Positions 41,461 to 49,955 of a DNA stretch of 64,000 nt are shown here, piece by piece. Position 1 is the first letter of the stretch, and every line of letters begins with the position of its first letter. The DNA comes from Brevibacterium moorei (GTDB taxonomy: Bacteria > Actinomycetota > Actinomycetes > Actinomycetales > Brevibacteriaceae). The stretch is from NCBI RefSeq assembly GCF_024580735.1, contig NZ_JANIJX010000018.1:23129-87128 (forward strand), written 5' to 3'. A program made the position numbers and the translations under genes. Under the pieces are notes generated by a model. The model saw nothing but the letters and a program-made list of their open reading frames with translations, was not told the DNA's origin and searched no databases.

Positions 41461-44372
41461 GCCGCTTCGCCCAGATCACCTATGCCTCCCTGCCCCGGAC
41501 GGATGGGACCGGTGGCGGCCAGCGGATCAAGGACACAGCGGGCTCGCCCGAGGAGGCCGAACTGCGCCTGATGCAGCGCAATGTCGTCGACGGCCTCGAT
41601 TACCACGCGGTGCTGCCGCGCACCGCGGCGGACGCCGCGGCGATCCCCGCGCGGCTGCGCTACCGGGCCGCCACCGATGCGGCGCCGGCCATCTGGGCCT
41701 ATGGCTCGCACGCCGGGGCAGACCCCTACGGGCGCCCCGAGAACGTCTACAGTCATGTGATCGTCGACCGGACCGGCGGCGGGGATCTGCGTCCGATCGA
41801 CATGTGGTTCTCCGGCTGTTTCGCCCGGCCCTTCGGGATCGAGGCGATCCTGAGCACCCCGGCACCGGTTGAGCCCGCGCCCGGCCTGGGCGCCGACGGC
41901 TATGCCCTGGCGGCCGGGGCCCTGTCCGCCGAGGGCTACCGGGAACAGCTGCTGGCCGCGGCCGATGCCCTGGCCCGGGTCCGCGCCGATGCCACGGCCG
42001 GAGATAGTGCGGCCGGTTCAAGCGGGGCAACCGGGGCCCCCGCCGGCGGCACCCGGCTGGTCCTGGTGACCGACCGGCAGGACTGGGCCGCCACGATCAT
42101 CGCCGCGCTGAGCTACACGATGGTGCCCGCCGCCGCGGCGCAGATCTCCTTCAGCCTGTACGCCAGGGCCCATGAGCTCGACGGCGACGGCCTACGCGGA
42201 GTCGACATCGTCACGCTGCCCGAAGCCGACCTGCCGGCCCTGGCCGAACGCTCCGATGTGCTGGTGCTCGGCGACGGGGTCCTGCCCCAGCGCGGCCCCG
42301 CCGGCGAACACCTTTCCAGCGGCCTGCCGCCCATCCCCGCGACCGCCTACTCCGCGCTGCTGGAACAGGCCCTGGCCGCCGAGCCAGGCCAACTGCGGGG
42401 CCTGCTCGGCGGGCTCACCGACCTGGGCCACGAGGTCCCGGCCGGTGCCGCGCCCGCGCCGGCCTGGGGACTGGCCGTGCTGCTGGCCGAACACCAGGCC
42501 GGTGCGGCCTCGGCCCCGGTCACCCGGGTGCTGTCCGCGGCCGTGCCCGCCGGAGCCGTGCACGTCCCGCGCCTGCACACGGTCCACCTGGCCGCCGTGC
42601 GCACGAGCTGTGGGAGCACCATCGCCGAGGCACAGTCCGCCCCGCCGACCGCGGATCCGGGACTGTGCACGGTGCGCGACGAAGTGCTGCTCGAGCGGAT
42701 CCTCGACGATCCGCTGTGGCTGTTCGCCCACGAGGCGCCCGCCCTGGGCTTCGACGCCTGGCGCAGCCTGGAGACCGGGCTGCTGCAGGCCGCCCTCGAG
42801 GCGATCCAAAGGCTCGCCGAGACGGTGGAGACCATGGCAGGCGGCCGGGATGCCGCCGCCGGCGTGTTCCGCCTGGCGGGCCTCATCGTCGACTCCGGCG
42901 TGGCCGGCCTGTGCGCTGTGGCGGATCCGGACGGCGCCCCGCTGCCGGAGGCACCGGATGCGACCGCTGAGGCCGTCGATGCGCTGCAGGGGCAACTCGT
43001 CTACCTGCTGAGCAGGCCCCAGGCGGTGCGGACCGCGGGCTCCGGCTCCGGAGACCTGCAGCACCTGGCGCCGTTCTCCGCCCGCCTGGCGAACTTCGTG
43101 ACCGCCGCGCTGAGCGATTTCGTGTCCCACCACCTGCAGACCGCCTCGGCCGAGGCCGGAATCGCCGTGCCCGGCGGGGTCGTCGCCCAGGTGGCGCCTG
43201 CCATGACCGAGCGCCTGCTGTCCCACGGTCTGCCCGCCGCCGCCGAGGCCGCGATCACCGGGCCCGCGGACGAATTCGACCCGGTCTCGGCGAACCTGGC
43301 CATCCTGGCCCTGGACCGCGGAATGTCCACCGAGCTGATCGGTGACTTCCTGGTCCGTCTGGCCCTGCGCGGGCGGGCGGTCTCGGGCCTGCCCGATGAG
43401 CGCCGCTCCGTCTACCCTCTGCTGCCCGTCTGGGTGCGCGATCGGGTGGCCCGGCTGGACATCGACGCCGCGGCCCTGGCCCGCTGCGAATCCGAGGCCC
43501 CCGGCTGGCTGCCCACCGAGGTGCTGCTGGCCCGGCTCAACCGGCTGCCGTTCGACGAGGCCCTGGCCGGGGTCTGCACCCTGGTCTGCCGGACCCGCCG
43601 GCAGTCGCGCGCAGCGGTCTTCGCCCGCCTGCTGCTGACCGCCTACGGACACCCCGCCCCCGGCTTCGACCCGCGCTGGTCGTTGCCCATCCTGGCCGAG
43701 GTCCACGGCCTGGTGACCCCGCCCCACACCAGTGCCCACACGGCGGCCCTGGCACCCGAGCTGGCGGCCTGGCTGGCCTCGGCGGCCTGCGGGCGGCTGA
43801 GTGCGGAACTGGGCCGGATCGCCTCGGCCGACGATGCCGATGCCGCCCGGAACCTCCTGCACGGGCGCTTCCCGCAGCTTTCGGACGAGGCCCTGACCAC
43901 CCTGGCGGCGGCACTGCCCGCCGGTCCGGCCGACGGGGGATCCGCCCGGATTATCGAGACCCTGGGATACCAGAGCGCCGCCGCCCACGTGGAGGGTCTC
44001 GGGATCCTCTCGGCCCTGGGGCTGCTGGCCACAGACCTCGACCCCGGCCTGCTCAGCGGCACCGAATACGCGCTGCTCCACGCTCCGGGCGACCCCATCG
44101 GACGGGCCCTGGCGGCACTGGCCGCCAGCGTGCCCGCCGCCACGCTCGACGACAGCTTCACCGCCATCGCCCAGGCCGCCGACGATATCGCCTATACGCG
44201 GCAGGAGGCCGCGAAGGACGCGATCAAGGCGGCCAAGAAGGAACGCCGCACCATCCGCCGCAAGGACACGGACCAGGCGGTCAAGACGGTGCGCTCGCTG
44301 CTGGAGACCGCCGGTGCCAGGCAGGCTGCCGCCGTTGCACCACCCCGTCCCGTAGAAAGGCCCATGCCATGA
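41457..44372 (+). CDS. GTPase-associated protein 1-like (GAP1) protein
   Basis: 971 residues. The N-terminal 250 (ITYASLPRTDGTGGGQRIKD, PYGRPENVYSHVIVDRT, DMWFSGCFARPFG) resemble the GAP1-N domain reported beside GTPases in bacterial NTP-dependent conflict-type operons; the rest is long, Ala/Leu-rich and helical, probably a repeat-like solenoid, ending in a Lys/Arg-rich helix (DAIKAAKKERRTIRRKD). No membrane segment is seen. It most likely pairs with the zinc-ribbon GTPase two genes downstream as regulator or adaptor. Identification is from memory of family appearance, not a search. It overlaps both neighbours by four bases (ATGA), so the chain is tightly coupled. Confidence 0.65.
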   Translation: MSRFAQITYASLPRTDGTGGGQRIKDTAGSPEEAELRLMQRNVVDGLDYHAVLPRTAADAAAIPARLRYRAATDAAPAIWAYGSHAGADPYGRPENVYSHVIVDRTGGGDLRPIDMWFSGCFARPFGIEAILSTPAPVEPAPGLGADGYALAAGALSAEGYREQLLAAADALARVRADATAGDSAAGSSGATGAPAGGTRLVLVTDRQDWAATIIAALSYTMVPAAAAQISFSLYARAHELDGDGLRGVDIVTLPEADLPALAERSDVLVLGDGVLPQRGPAGEHLSSGLPPIPATAYSALLEQALAAEPGQLRGLLGGLTDLGHEVPAGAAPAPAWGLAVLLAEHQAGAASAPVTRVLSAAVPAGAVHVPRLHTVHLAAVRTSCGSTIAEAQSAPPTADPGLCTVRDEVLLERILDDPLWLFAHEAPALGFDAWRSLETGLLQAALEAIQRLAETVETMAGGRDAAAGVFRLAGLIVDSGVAGLCAVADPDGAPLPEAPDATAEAVDALQGQLVYLLSRPQAVRTAGSGSGDLQHLAPFSARLANFVTAALSDFVSHHLQTASAEAGIAVPGGVVAQVAPAMTERLLSHGLPAAAEAAITGPADEFDPVSANLAILALDRGMSTELIGDFLVRLALRGRAVSGLPDERRSVYPLLPVWVRDRVARLDIDAAALARCESEAPGWLPTEVLLARLNRLPFDEALAGVCTLVCRTRRQSRAAVFARLLLTAYGHPAPGFDPRWSLPILAEVHGLVTPPHTSAHTAALAPELAAWLASAACGRLSAELGRIASADDADAARNLLHGRFPQLSDEALTTLAAALPAGPADGGSARIIETLGYQSAAAHVEGLGILSALGLLATDLDPGLLSGTEYALLHAPGDPIGRALAALAASVPAATLDDSFTAIAQAADDIAYTRQEAAKDAIKAAKKERRTIRRKDTDQAVKTVRSLLETAGARQAAAVAPPRPVERPMP

Positions 44373-45505
44373 CCGTTTTCATGCTCGAGAGGGGCAATCA
44401 GGTCAGGATCAGGGCCGGCCGGTTGACCCTGACGGCCGGGCTGCCCACCCCCGCAGCACAGCTGCGGGTGACCGACCCCGCGGGGGCTCCGGTGCAGATG
44501 CACGCGCCGACCCCCGGAGTGGTCGTGCTGCCCCAGGTGACCGGCGGCCTGCGGGTCGGGCTGGTCGATCCGGCCGGGGAGTTCCCCGTGGGCTCACGGG
44601 TGCACCTGAAATTGGAGAGCGAACCCGACGGCGCGGCCGGTGACTCCATCCACCTCGCCGAGGCGATCGACGTCAGCGGGGTGACGAGTGCAGACCTGAT
44701 CACAGCAGAACTCATCGGCGCCGAGCTCGTGGTCTCGCTGGCCGCCGTGCCGGTCAGCCACGGGACGCTGACCGATCTGGCCTCCCGCGCCAGGGCCGAG
44801 GTCCGCGCCCAGTCGCAGGACGCCCCGGTGGATCCCTGCCAGGTGGCGATCGTCGTCGACGGTTCCGAATCCTTCGCAGCAGTCCCCGGCCTCGACCGGG
44901 TCCTCGAGATCCTCTCCGGGGTGGCCAGCGTGGTCTCCGACGGTCGGCCCGTCCAGGCGGCCCTGGCCTCGGGCCGGGTCGAGGCCGTGCCCGTGACCGA
45001 TCTGGCGGCGCTGCCGGCCGATGTGCTCGCCGCCCGGCGGGCCCAGGCGCCCCACTCGATCTTCGCCGCCGAGCCGGCGGTGGCCGCGAGCCTGCCGGGG
45101 GCTGCCGCCGGCGTGGTCTACATCGTCTCCGATGCCCCGCCGGCCGACCATGCGGAACTGGCGGCAGCCCGCCGGGCCGACGGGATCGTGCGGCATCCGG
45201 TGGTGCTCGAGGCCCCACGGTCCTGGGCGGTGGAGAGCCAGGGGCTGGATCTGCCCGACGGCGCCACCGTCGTCGACCTGCCCGACTACGACGCCCAGGC
45301 CGAGTCCGGGCGCGCACAGATGCTGCGCGAGATCGTCGGCTCCCTGCTCGACGCGGTCCGCGCGGTGGGCCGTCCCCCCGCAGCAGGCCCGGCGGCCGGC
45401 GGTACTTCGGCCGGCGGAGGGCCGGACGGAGGGTCCGGCCGATGGGATGGCACGGCCGAACAGGCAACCGGCCCCGGTGAGGGCACGAGAAGAGGAGCAC
45501 ACTGA
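44369..45505 (+). CDS. Cytoplasmic vWA-like protein
   Basis: 378 residues. Residues 1-140 are beta-rich with repeated Val/Leu patterns. From about 158, CQVAIVVDGSESFAAVPGLD has a DxSxS MIDAS-like motif on a hydrophobic strand, and GVVYIVSDAPPADHAEL reads as a later vWA strand. That makes a reduced vWA-like domain. The tail (from about 330) is Gly/Arg/Pro-rich. There is no signal peptide, unlike the large vWA protein of this operon. It sits between the GAP1-like and GTPase genes with overlaps on both sides (ATGA, TGATG). A role in a metal-dependent GTPase complex is inference. Confidence 0.6.
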   Translation: MTVFMLERGNQVRIRAGRLTLTAGLPTPAAQLRVTDPAGAPVQMHAPTPGVVVLPQVTGGLRVGLVDPAGEFPVGSRVHLKLESEPDGAAGDSIHLAEAIDVSGVTSADLITAELIGAELVVSLAAVPVSHGTLTDLASRARAEVRAQSQDAPVDPCQVAIVVDGSESFAAVPGLDRVLEILSGVASVVSDGRPVQAALASGRVEAVPVTDLAALPADVLAARRAQAPHSIFAAEPAVAASLPGAAAGVVYIVSDAPPADHAELAAARRADGIVRHPVVLEAPRSWAVESQGLDLPDGATVVDLPDYDAQAESGRAQMLREIVGSLLDAVRAVGRPPAAGPAAGGTSAGGGPDGGSGRWDGTAEQATGPGEGTRRGAH

Positions 45506-46710
45506 TGTCGAAATGCCCACTGTGCTGCACCGAGGTGCCGCAGTCCCAGTACATGTGGACCCTGACCGGCCCCGGCCTGGAGTCGGTCGTCGACCCGGTG
45601 CTGACCTCGTACTACGGGCGCGAGCGCTCCTACGCCGGGTTGTTCCCCGTGGCCGCAGGACCCGGGGGCGCCGATCCGAGCCCGCACGTGCGCTCGATGG
45701 TCGAATCGAACCCGGAGGTCCCCGCCGGGGTGGCACCCGGCGTCGAGGTCTGCCCCCACTGCCACTATCCGCTGCCGCGCGGCTGGCGCGAGGCCGATGT
45801 GCGCATCGTCGCGCTGTGCGGGGCGCCGGCCTCGGGCAAGAGCCTCTACATCGCCACCGTGATCAAAACGCTCAAGACCTGGTTGGCGGAGCAGGGCGGC
45901 AGCCTGCGCCCGGCCGACGGGGTGACGGCGAAGAACTACGGCGACCGCTATGAGAAGCCGCTGTTCAAGGAGATGGGCCTGATGCAGGCGACCCGGCGCT
46001 CCGACGCCGGCGGTGACGGCAGCTCGCTGTACCAGCTGGATCCGCTGATCTTCTCCATCAGCGCCCCCGGCGACCCGCGCCCCCGGTTCCTGGTGCTGCG
46101 CGATGTCGCGGGCGAGGAGATGGAGTTCCTGCCGGAGGACACCACCCACCTGCGCTTCATGGCGCACGCGGATACGGTCCTGTTCATGTTCGATCCGCTG
46201 TCGGTCGATGCGATCGAACGCCGGCTGCGCGGACTGGTGCCCCCGCGCAAGGCCAAACCCGGCAACCCCGAACGGGTGCTGGACAACCTGCTCATGATGA
46301 TCGGCGGGGAGCACACGGGCGCGGCCAGGGCCTATCCGCCCCGGCTGGGCATCGCCCTGTCGAAGTTCGATGTGCTCCAACAGCTGGCCGGGGTCAACGA
46401 CCGCGGTTGGAGCCGGATGATGTCGAACGCCGGGGCCGGTTTCATGCGCGAGACCTCGCACCCGGGCGGGCAGTACGATCTGCGCGACGGGAATCTGCTG
46501 ACGATCGAGGCCCGCAGCCTGTTGGACCATATGGGCGCCGAGGCGATCGTCAACAAGGTCGAACATCCCCACGGTGGGATGGCTATGCCCTATCGGTACT
46601 TCGTCGTGTCCGCACTGGGGGACTCCCCGCAGGGCGGCAATGTCTCCAAACGCGGGATCTCGCCCTTCCGGGTGCTCGATCCGCTGATCTACGCCATGTC
46701 GGGCAACTGA
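45505..46710 (+). CDS. Zinc-ribbon P-loop GTPase (TRAFAC/double-GTPase-like)
   Basis: 401 residues. A two-part zinc ribbon (CPLC near 4-7 and CPHC near 82-85) precedes a P-loop GTPase domain. Walker A is CGAPASGKS (about 104-112), the switch II/Walker B region is LRDVAGEE (about 198-205, in DxxG position), and SKFD (about 286-289) stands where NKxD recognises guanine. DTVLFMFDP is the strand after switch II. No membrane helix is predicted. It most resembles the TRAFAC-like GTPases encoded with GAP1 proteins. It probably switches the complex at the membrane via the six-pass protein encoded next. Starts on a TGATG overlap. Confidence 0.75.
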   Translation: MSKCPLCCTEVPQSQYMWTLTGPGLESVVDPVLTSYYGRERSYAGLFPVAAGPGGADPSPHVRSMVESNPEVPAGVAPGVEVCPHCHYPLPRGWREADVRIVALCGAPASGKSLYIATVIKTLKTWLAEQGGSLRPADGVTAKNYGDRYEKPLFKEMGLMQATRRSDAGGDGSSLYQLDPLIFSISAPGDPRPRFLVLRDVAGEEMEFLPEDTTHLRFMAHADTVLFMFDPLSVDAIERRLRGLVPPRKAKPGNPERVLDNLLMMIGGEHTGAARAYPPRLGIALSKFDVLQQLAGVNDRGWSRMMSNAGAGFMRETSHPGGQYDLRDGNLLTIEARSLLDHMGAEAIVNKVEHPHGGMAMPYRYFVVSALGDSPQGGNVSKRGISPFRVLDPLIYAMSGN

Positions 46711-46726
46711 GGAAGAGGGCAGGGGA

Positions 46727-48007
46727 ATGAGTCCGATCGTCTTCGACATCGCCGGCGATGCGCTGGGCAAACTGATCATGGTGCTGCTCCTGGTGCACCT
46801 GCTGATGGCGGTCCCCGTCGGTCTGCAGCTGGACCGTCTGGCAGGGGGCAGCCGGGTGCTCAACTTGGTCCTGGCGATCGTGGTGCCGGTGCTGGGAGTG
46901 GTCATCGTCGGGGTCCTGGCCCTGGTCCAGTCGATCAAACGGGTGGGCGCCGAACTCCAGATGCGGCCGGCCGGGACCGGGGATCCGGGACGGGCCGCCA
47001 AGGATGTGGCCGGCAAGGTGATGGCGGGTCTGGGTGCGCTGCCCGCACTGGCCGGGGGAGTCCTCGGCCTGTTCCTGACCTGGCTGAAACTGCCATGGGA
47101 TCCCGAACCCCTGGAGCTGGGGGCCGCGGATCTGGGCCTGCGGGGAGCGCTCGCTCTGGCGGTGTTCTGCGCCCTGGTGGGGCTGGTGGTGACCCTGTCG
47201 GGGTCCGCGCGCTGGGGCAATGTCCTCACCCTGTGGGCCTCCGGCCTGCTGCTGGGGCCGGTGCTGGTCCTGCTGGTCGCCGTTTCGGTGATCAAGGGCA
47301 ATGTGGAGCGCGCGAGTGAACTGCTGCGCTCGGTGCTGGAGAACGCACAGGGCGCAATCGACCAGGTAGCGGATCAGGCCGCGGCCGGAGGCTCCTCCAC
47401 CGGGGGCGGTGCGGGGTCCGGCACAGCCGCCGGGGGCTCGGGCATTCAGCTGCCCGACACCGAACAGCTCACCGCCCATCTGCAGGGGATGAGCCTGGGC
47501 GCGGGCTGGTGGGTTGTGCTGATCCTCGGCGCCCTGGCCTATGTGTGGGCCTTCGTCGTCGTCTTCCTCCTGGGCTCGGCAGCCGGGGCCACCGGCGCCA
47601 GGGGCGGGAATTCGGCCCGTGGCGCCGGACGCGGTGGTCGTGGCGGGTCCGGCGCGGATGCCGGAGCCGGAGCGAACCTCGGGAGCGCCGGCACGGCCTA
47701 TCCCGGTTCCGCCGGGAGCGCCTATCCGGGCTCTGGTTATCCGGGCACAGGGTCGCAGCCCGGTGGGTTCCCCGGCGCGGGCTCCCAGCCCGGTGGCTAC
47801 CCGGGTGGTGGCTCAGGCGGGCAGCCCGGTGGGTTCCCCGGCGGCTATCCCGGTTCGCAGCCCGGCGGCGGATTCCTGGGAGGCCCGGTCGCGGCGCCGG
47901 GTGGGCAATGGCCCAGCCCGCCGCCCCAGGTGGGTTCGGGGCCCAATGTGCCGGGGAGCGCCGGCGGCCAGGGTTATCCCGGTTCGGGCCGACCCCCGGG
48001 CTGGTAG
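46727..48007 (+). CDS. Six-pass membrane protein with Gly/Pro/Gln-rich tail
   Basis: 426 residues. Six hydrophobic segments are visible: about 13-32, 44-66, 105-122, 141-160, 165-187 and 262-283. The Ala/Gly stretch before the last helix and the final 130 residues (YPGSAG, QPGGFPG and QPGGYPG repeats) are low complexity, probably a cytoplasmic disordered tail. No transporter signature is recognised. The ribosome binding site AGGGGA precedes the ATG, 16 bases after the GTPase stop. It is the last gene of the operon and likely anchors the GTPase. A long inverted repeat follows at once. Confidence 0.7.
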   Translation: MSPIVFDIAGDALGKLIMVLLLVHLLMAVPVGLQLDRLAGGSRVLNLVLAIVVPVLGVVIVGVLALVQSIKRVGAELQMRPAGTGDPGRAAKDVAGKVMAGLGALPALAGGVLGLFLTWLKLPWDPEPLELGAADLGLRGALALAVFCALVGLVVTLSGSARWGNVLTLWASGLLLGPVLVLLVAVSVIKGNVERASELLRSVLENAQGAIDQVADQAAAGGSSTGGGAGSGTAAGGSGIQLPDTEQLTAHLQGMSLGAGWWVVLILGALAYVWAFVVVFLLGSAAGATGARGGNSARGAGRGGRGGSGADAGAGANLGSAGTAYPGSAGSAYPGSGYPGTGSQPGGFPGAGSQPGGYPGGGSGGQPGGFPGGYPGSQPGGGFLGGPVAAPGGQWPSPPPQVGSGPNVPGSAGGQGYPGSGRPPGW

Positions 48008-48018
48008 AACTCCGGCAT

Positions 48019-48080
48019 CGCAAGCGCAGATTCACAACGCACGCGGATATACCCGCGTGCGTTGTGATTCTGCGCTTGCG
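48019..48080. repeat. 28-bp inverted repeat, copy A
   Basis: Arms 48019-48046 and 48053-48080 with one mismatch; loop ATATAC. It lies between two convergent genes (stops at 48007 and 48107) and can serve as terminator for both. It shares CGCAAGCGCAGATTCACA and the GCGGATATACC centre with the copy at 62264. Confidence 0.85.
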
Positions 48081-48106
48081 CTGCTTTGCGGGGTCGGTTT
48101 CCGGGC

Positions 48107-49222
48107 TCAGCCGTTCATCTTCGTGGCGCCCTTCTCCCCATGGGTGGTGGAGATGAGCTTGGCGAAGCAGTGGTCCTTGTCCAGCCCCAGCGCATCGCAC
48201 TTGTCCAGTGCGCCGGAGGCCGAATCGTAGGGCTCGTTGATGACGACCACGTAGTAGCCCTTGAGCTTGAAGGTGCTGAAGTCGTCGGAGTCCATCATCA
48301 GCACATTGCCGTAGGTGCGTTGGAGCTCCTGGTACTCGTCCAGGATGTCCGCGTATTCCCAGGTCTTGCCGTCGGCGTAGAGCTTGTTCTTCTTACTGGA
48401 GATCTGCGCGACCCATTTGCCCTCGAGCCGGTCCTTGGCCTGCGCTGTGCCCTCCTTGGCCGAACGCTCCAGTTGGGAGAAGGCGTCGGTGGCTCCGCCG
48501 TCGGCATTCGCATCCTGGCCGTCGTCCCCGGCTCCTCCTGCCGGAGCGCCGTTCGAGGGGTTATCGGCCGGTGCCGGTTCATCCGCCGGGTTCGAGGCCC
48601 CTCCCGGGGTGTCATCGCCGGGTGCGGCGCTGGCCTGCGGGCTGGGCGGGGCGGCTGTGACGGTGCTCGGGTCGTCCCTGCCCAGGAGGACATAGGCCAG
48701 GCCGCCGGCCGCTGCTAGCACCAGGACCGAGGCCCCGGCGATCAGGCCGATCAACAGCCCCCTGCGTTTGGGTTTGGCCGGGGGATTCGGTTGCGGGCCC
48801 GCCTGGGGGTTCGGCTGGGATGAAAGCTGTGGATCCCCCTGGGACCAGGGGCCCTGTTCCCGCCCTGGCGCGGTGAAAGGCGAGCCTGGGCCGGCGTATA
48901 CATCGGGCCGGGCCGCGTCCTGCCAGTTCGGCAGACCGCCCTGCGGGCCCTGGCCCCAGGCCGGCGCCGCCTGCTGGGGTTGAGAACCCGGCTGGGGCTG
49001 TGCGCCCGGCTGCGGCTGCGCGCCCGGCTGCGGCTGCGCGCCGGGGGTGGGGGGGGTGTTGGGCGGGGGCGGGGTACCGGGGGGATTTCCCGTGGCGTTC
49101 GGGCTCTGGGTGGAGTACTGGTCTGCGGCGGGGGTTGCCCTGCGGATCCTCACGGGTCGTCTGGGGTCGGCGGGATCCTGCTGGGATCCGCCGGAATCGG
49201 GCCGGGGATGTTCGCTGCTCAC
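48107..49222 (-). CDS. Membrane-anchored protein with kinase-associated extracellular domain
   Basis: 371 residues. The first 150 are Pro/Gln/Gly-rich with PGAQPQ repeats and probably cytoplasmic. One membrane helix follows (GLLIGLIAGASVLVLAAAGGLAYVLL, about 157-182), then a Pro/Asp-rich linker and an extracellular domain at about 268-365 (KWVAQISSKKN, GKTWEYADILDEYQELQRTYG, GALDKCDALGLDKDHCFAKL). In other actinobacteria this last domain caps the C-terminus of membrane Ser/Thr kinases; here no kinase is attached. The tail composition resembles the proteins of the convergent operon, so a functional link is likely but inferred. The 18-bp DNA repeats encoding GAQPQP lie at 48985-49045. Confidence 0.65.
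   Translation of the reverse strand: MSSEHPRPDSGGSQQDPADPRRPVRIRRATPAADQYSTQSPNATGNPPGTPPPPNTPPTPGAQPQPGAQPQPGAQPQPGSQPQQAAPAWGQGPQGGLPNWQDAARPDVYAGPGSPFTAPGREQGPWSQGDPQLSSQPNPQAGPQPNPPAKPKRRGLLIGLIAGASVLVLAAAGGLAYVLLGRDDPSTVTAAPPSPQASAAPGDDTPGGASNPADEPAPADNPSNGAPAGGAGDDGQDANADGGATDAFSQLERSAKEGTAQAKDRLEGKWVAQISSKKNKLYADGKTWEYADILDEYQELQRTYGNVLMMDSDDFSTFKLKGYYVVVINEPYDSASGALDKCDALGLDKDHCFAKLISTTHGEKGATKMNG
48985..49045 (-). repeat. 18-bp tandem repeats encoding GAQPQP
   Basis: CGCCCGGCTGCGGCTG recurs at 49003 and 49021 with an 18-base period, flanked by decayed copies on both sides. The repeat lies in frame within the Pro/Gln-rich head of the 48107-49222 product, so length changes by slippage would keep the frame. 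Confidence 0.6.
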
Positions 49223-49311
49223 CCCTTCAGAATCTCATGCGGGCCCTACTCGGGCAAGGGACCACGATGGCGGAAGTACTCGAGATCACAATCCCGGGTT
49301 GCGGCCGCCGC

Positions 49312-49341
49312 TTGGCGTGGGGCCGGTGAATCGCCTAGACT
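49312..49341 (+). promoter_or_regulatory. Promoter of the rpmB-rpmG-rpsN operon
   Basis: TTGGCG (49312-49317), 18 bases, TAGACT (49336-49341): a good sigma-70-type match. Transcription would start at about 49348, leaving a leader of about 370 bases before the rpmB ATG. Confidence 0.55.
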
Positions 49342-49347
49342 AGGGGA

Positions 49348-49718
49348 GTTAGTGCGCCGTAAGGCGTATGTGCTCACCCCGCGCAGCACACAGCTTGGCC
49401 GTCTCTCACCGGCCTTCGGCTTCCGCGCTGGTGAGACATCTCGCGTGTGCCGTCTGGTGCGGTGCGCGCGAACACAACCCATCACCGGGTACGAATACAA
49501 CACCGTAGTGTTCCAGTGCTGCGGTCGGATGCAGCGGGGTTCAGGCCCTGCTGCGAAGGCCTGCGGTATGAGGAGATGCTCTGGCTGTCCGTCGGGACAT
49601 AAGACCGGTCCTCCGTGTGGAATCGCCCGGTGAAGAACATGTGTAGATGTCTCCGGTGAGTCGTGGCGGCGCCCCGCGTTTCCGCGATACACCGGCAGAA
49701 GTGAACTGGAGGAGAGAA
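49348..49718 (+). ncRNA. Long structured 5' leader of rpmB (candidate cis-regulatory RNA)
   Basis: About 370 bases lie between the candidate promoter and the first ribosomal protein gene, and neither strand carries a credible gene. Several local hairpins are visible: TCTCACC (49404-49410) with GGTGAGA (49430-49436), enclosing a C(TTCG)G tetraloop; and AACAC-CGTA-GTGTT near 49500-49513. The ribosome binding site GGAGGAGAG is at about 49708-49716. I do not recognise a known riboswitch or ribosomal-protein leader class. The function is inferred from length, structure and position. Confidence 0.45.
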
Positions 49719-49955
49719 ATGGCATCGGTATGCCAGGTAACCGGGCAGGTTCCCGGTTTCGGACACAGTGTGTCCCACTCGCACCGTCGCAACAAGCGTC
49801 GGTTCAACCCGAACATCCAGCGTAAGCGCTACTTCGTGCCCTCGCTGCGTCGTTCGATCACCCTGAACGTGTCCACCAAGGGCATCAAGATCATCGATCA
49901 GCGCGGAATCGACGCTGTCGTCACCGACCTCATCGCGAAGGGTGTGAAGTTCTGA
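49719..49955 (+). CDS. rpmB: 50S ribosomal protein L28
   Basis: 78 residues: [20 protein letters not shown], then [21 protein letters not shown] and a conserved C-terminus ([16 protein letters not shown]). Only one Cys is seen, so this is not the zinc-ribbon form. GGAGGAGAG precedes the ATG. The stop overlaps the rpmG start (TGATG). The L28-L33-S14 set is typical of actinobacterial paralogous, zinc-independent copies that replace zinc forms when zinc is scarce; whether other copies exist elsewhere is unknown. Confidence 0.95.
   Translation: MASVCQVTGQVPGFGHSVSHSHRRNKRRFNPNIQRKRYFVPSLRRSITLNVSTKGIKIIDQRGIDAVVTDLIAKGVKF

Noticed and set aside
42192..44081. Antisense ORF of 629 codons opposite the GAP1-like gene
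   Set aside because: Gly/Gln-rich shadow in a high-GC region; no start signal.
47690..47880. Repeated QPGG/YPGS-coding DNA considered as a repeat array
   Set aside because: In-frame low-complexity tail of the six-pass membrane protein, imperfect units, no spacers.
28964..48007. Interpretation as a type VI or type VII secretion locus
   Set aside because: No ClpV, FtsK/EccC ATPase, VgrG/Hcp or EccD-like gene is present among these products.
48985..49045. Short tandem repeats considered as CRISPR
   Set aside because: 18-bp units without spacers, in frame in a Pro/Gln-rich coding region.
49500..49560. GGTTCAGGCCC-like T-arm segment as a possible tRNA
   Set aside because: No acceptor stem, D arm or anticodon arm can be fitted around it.
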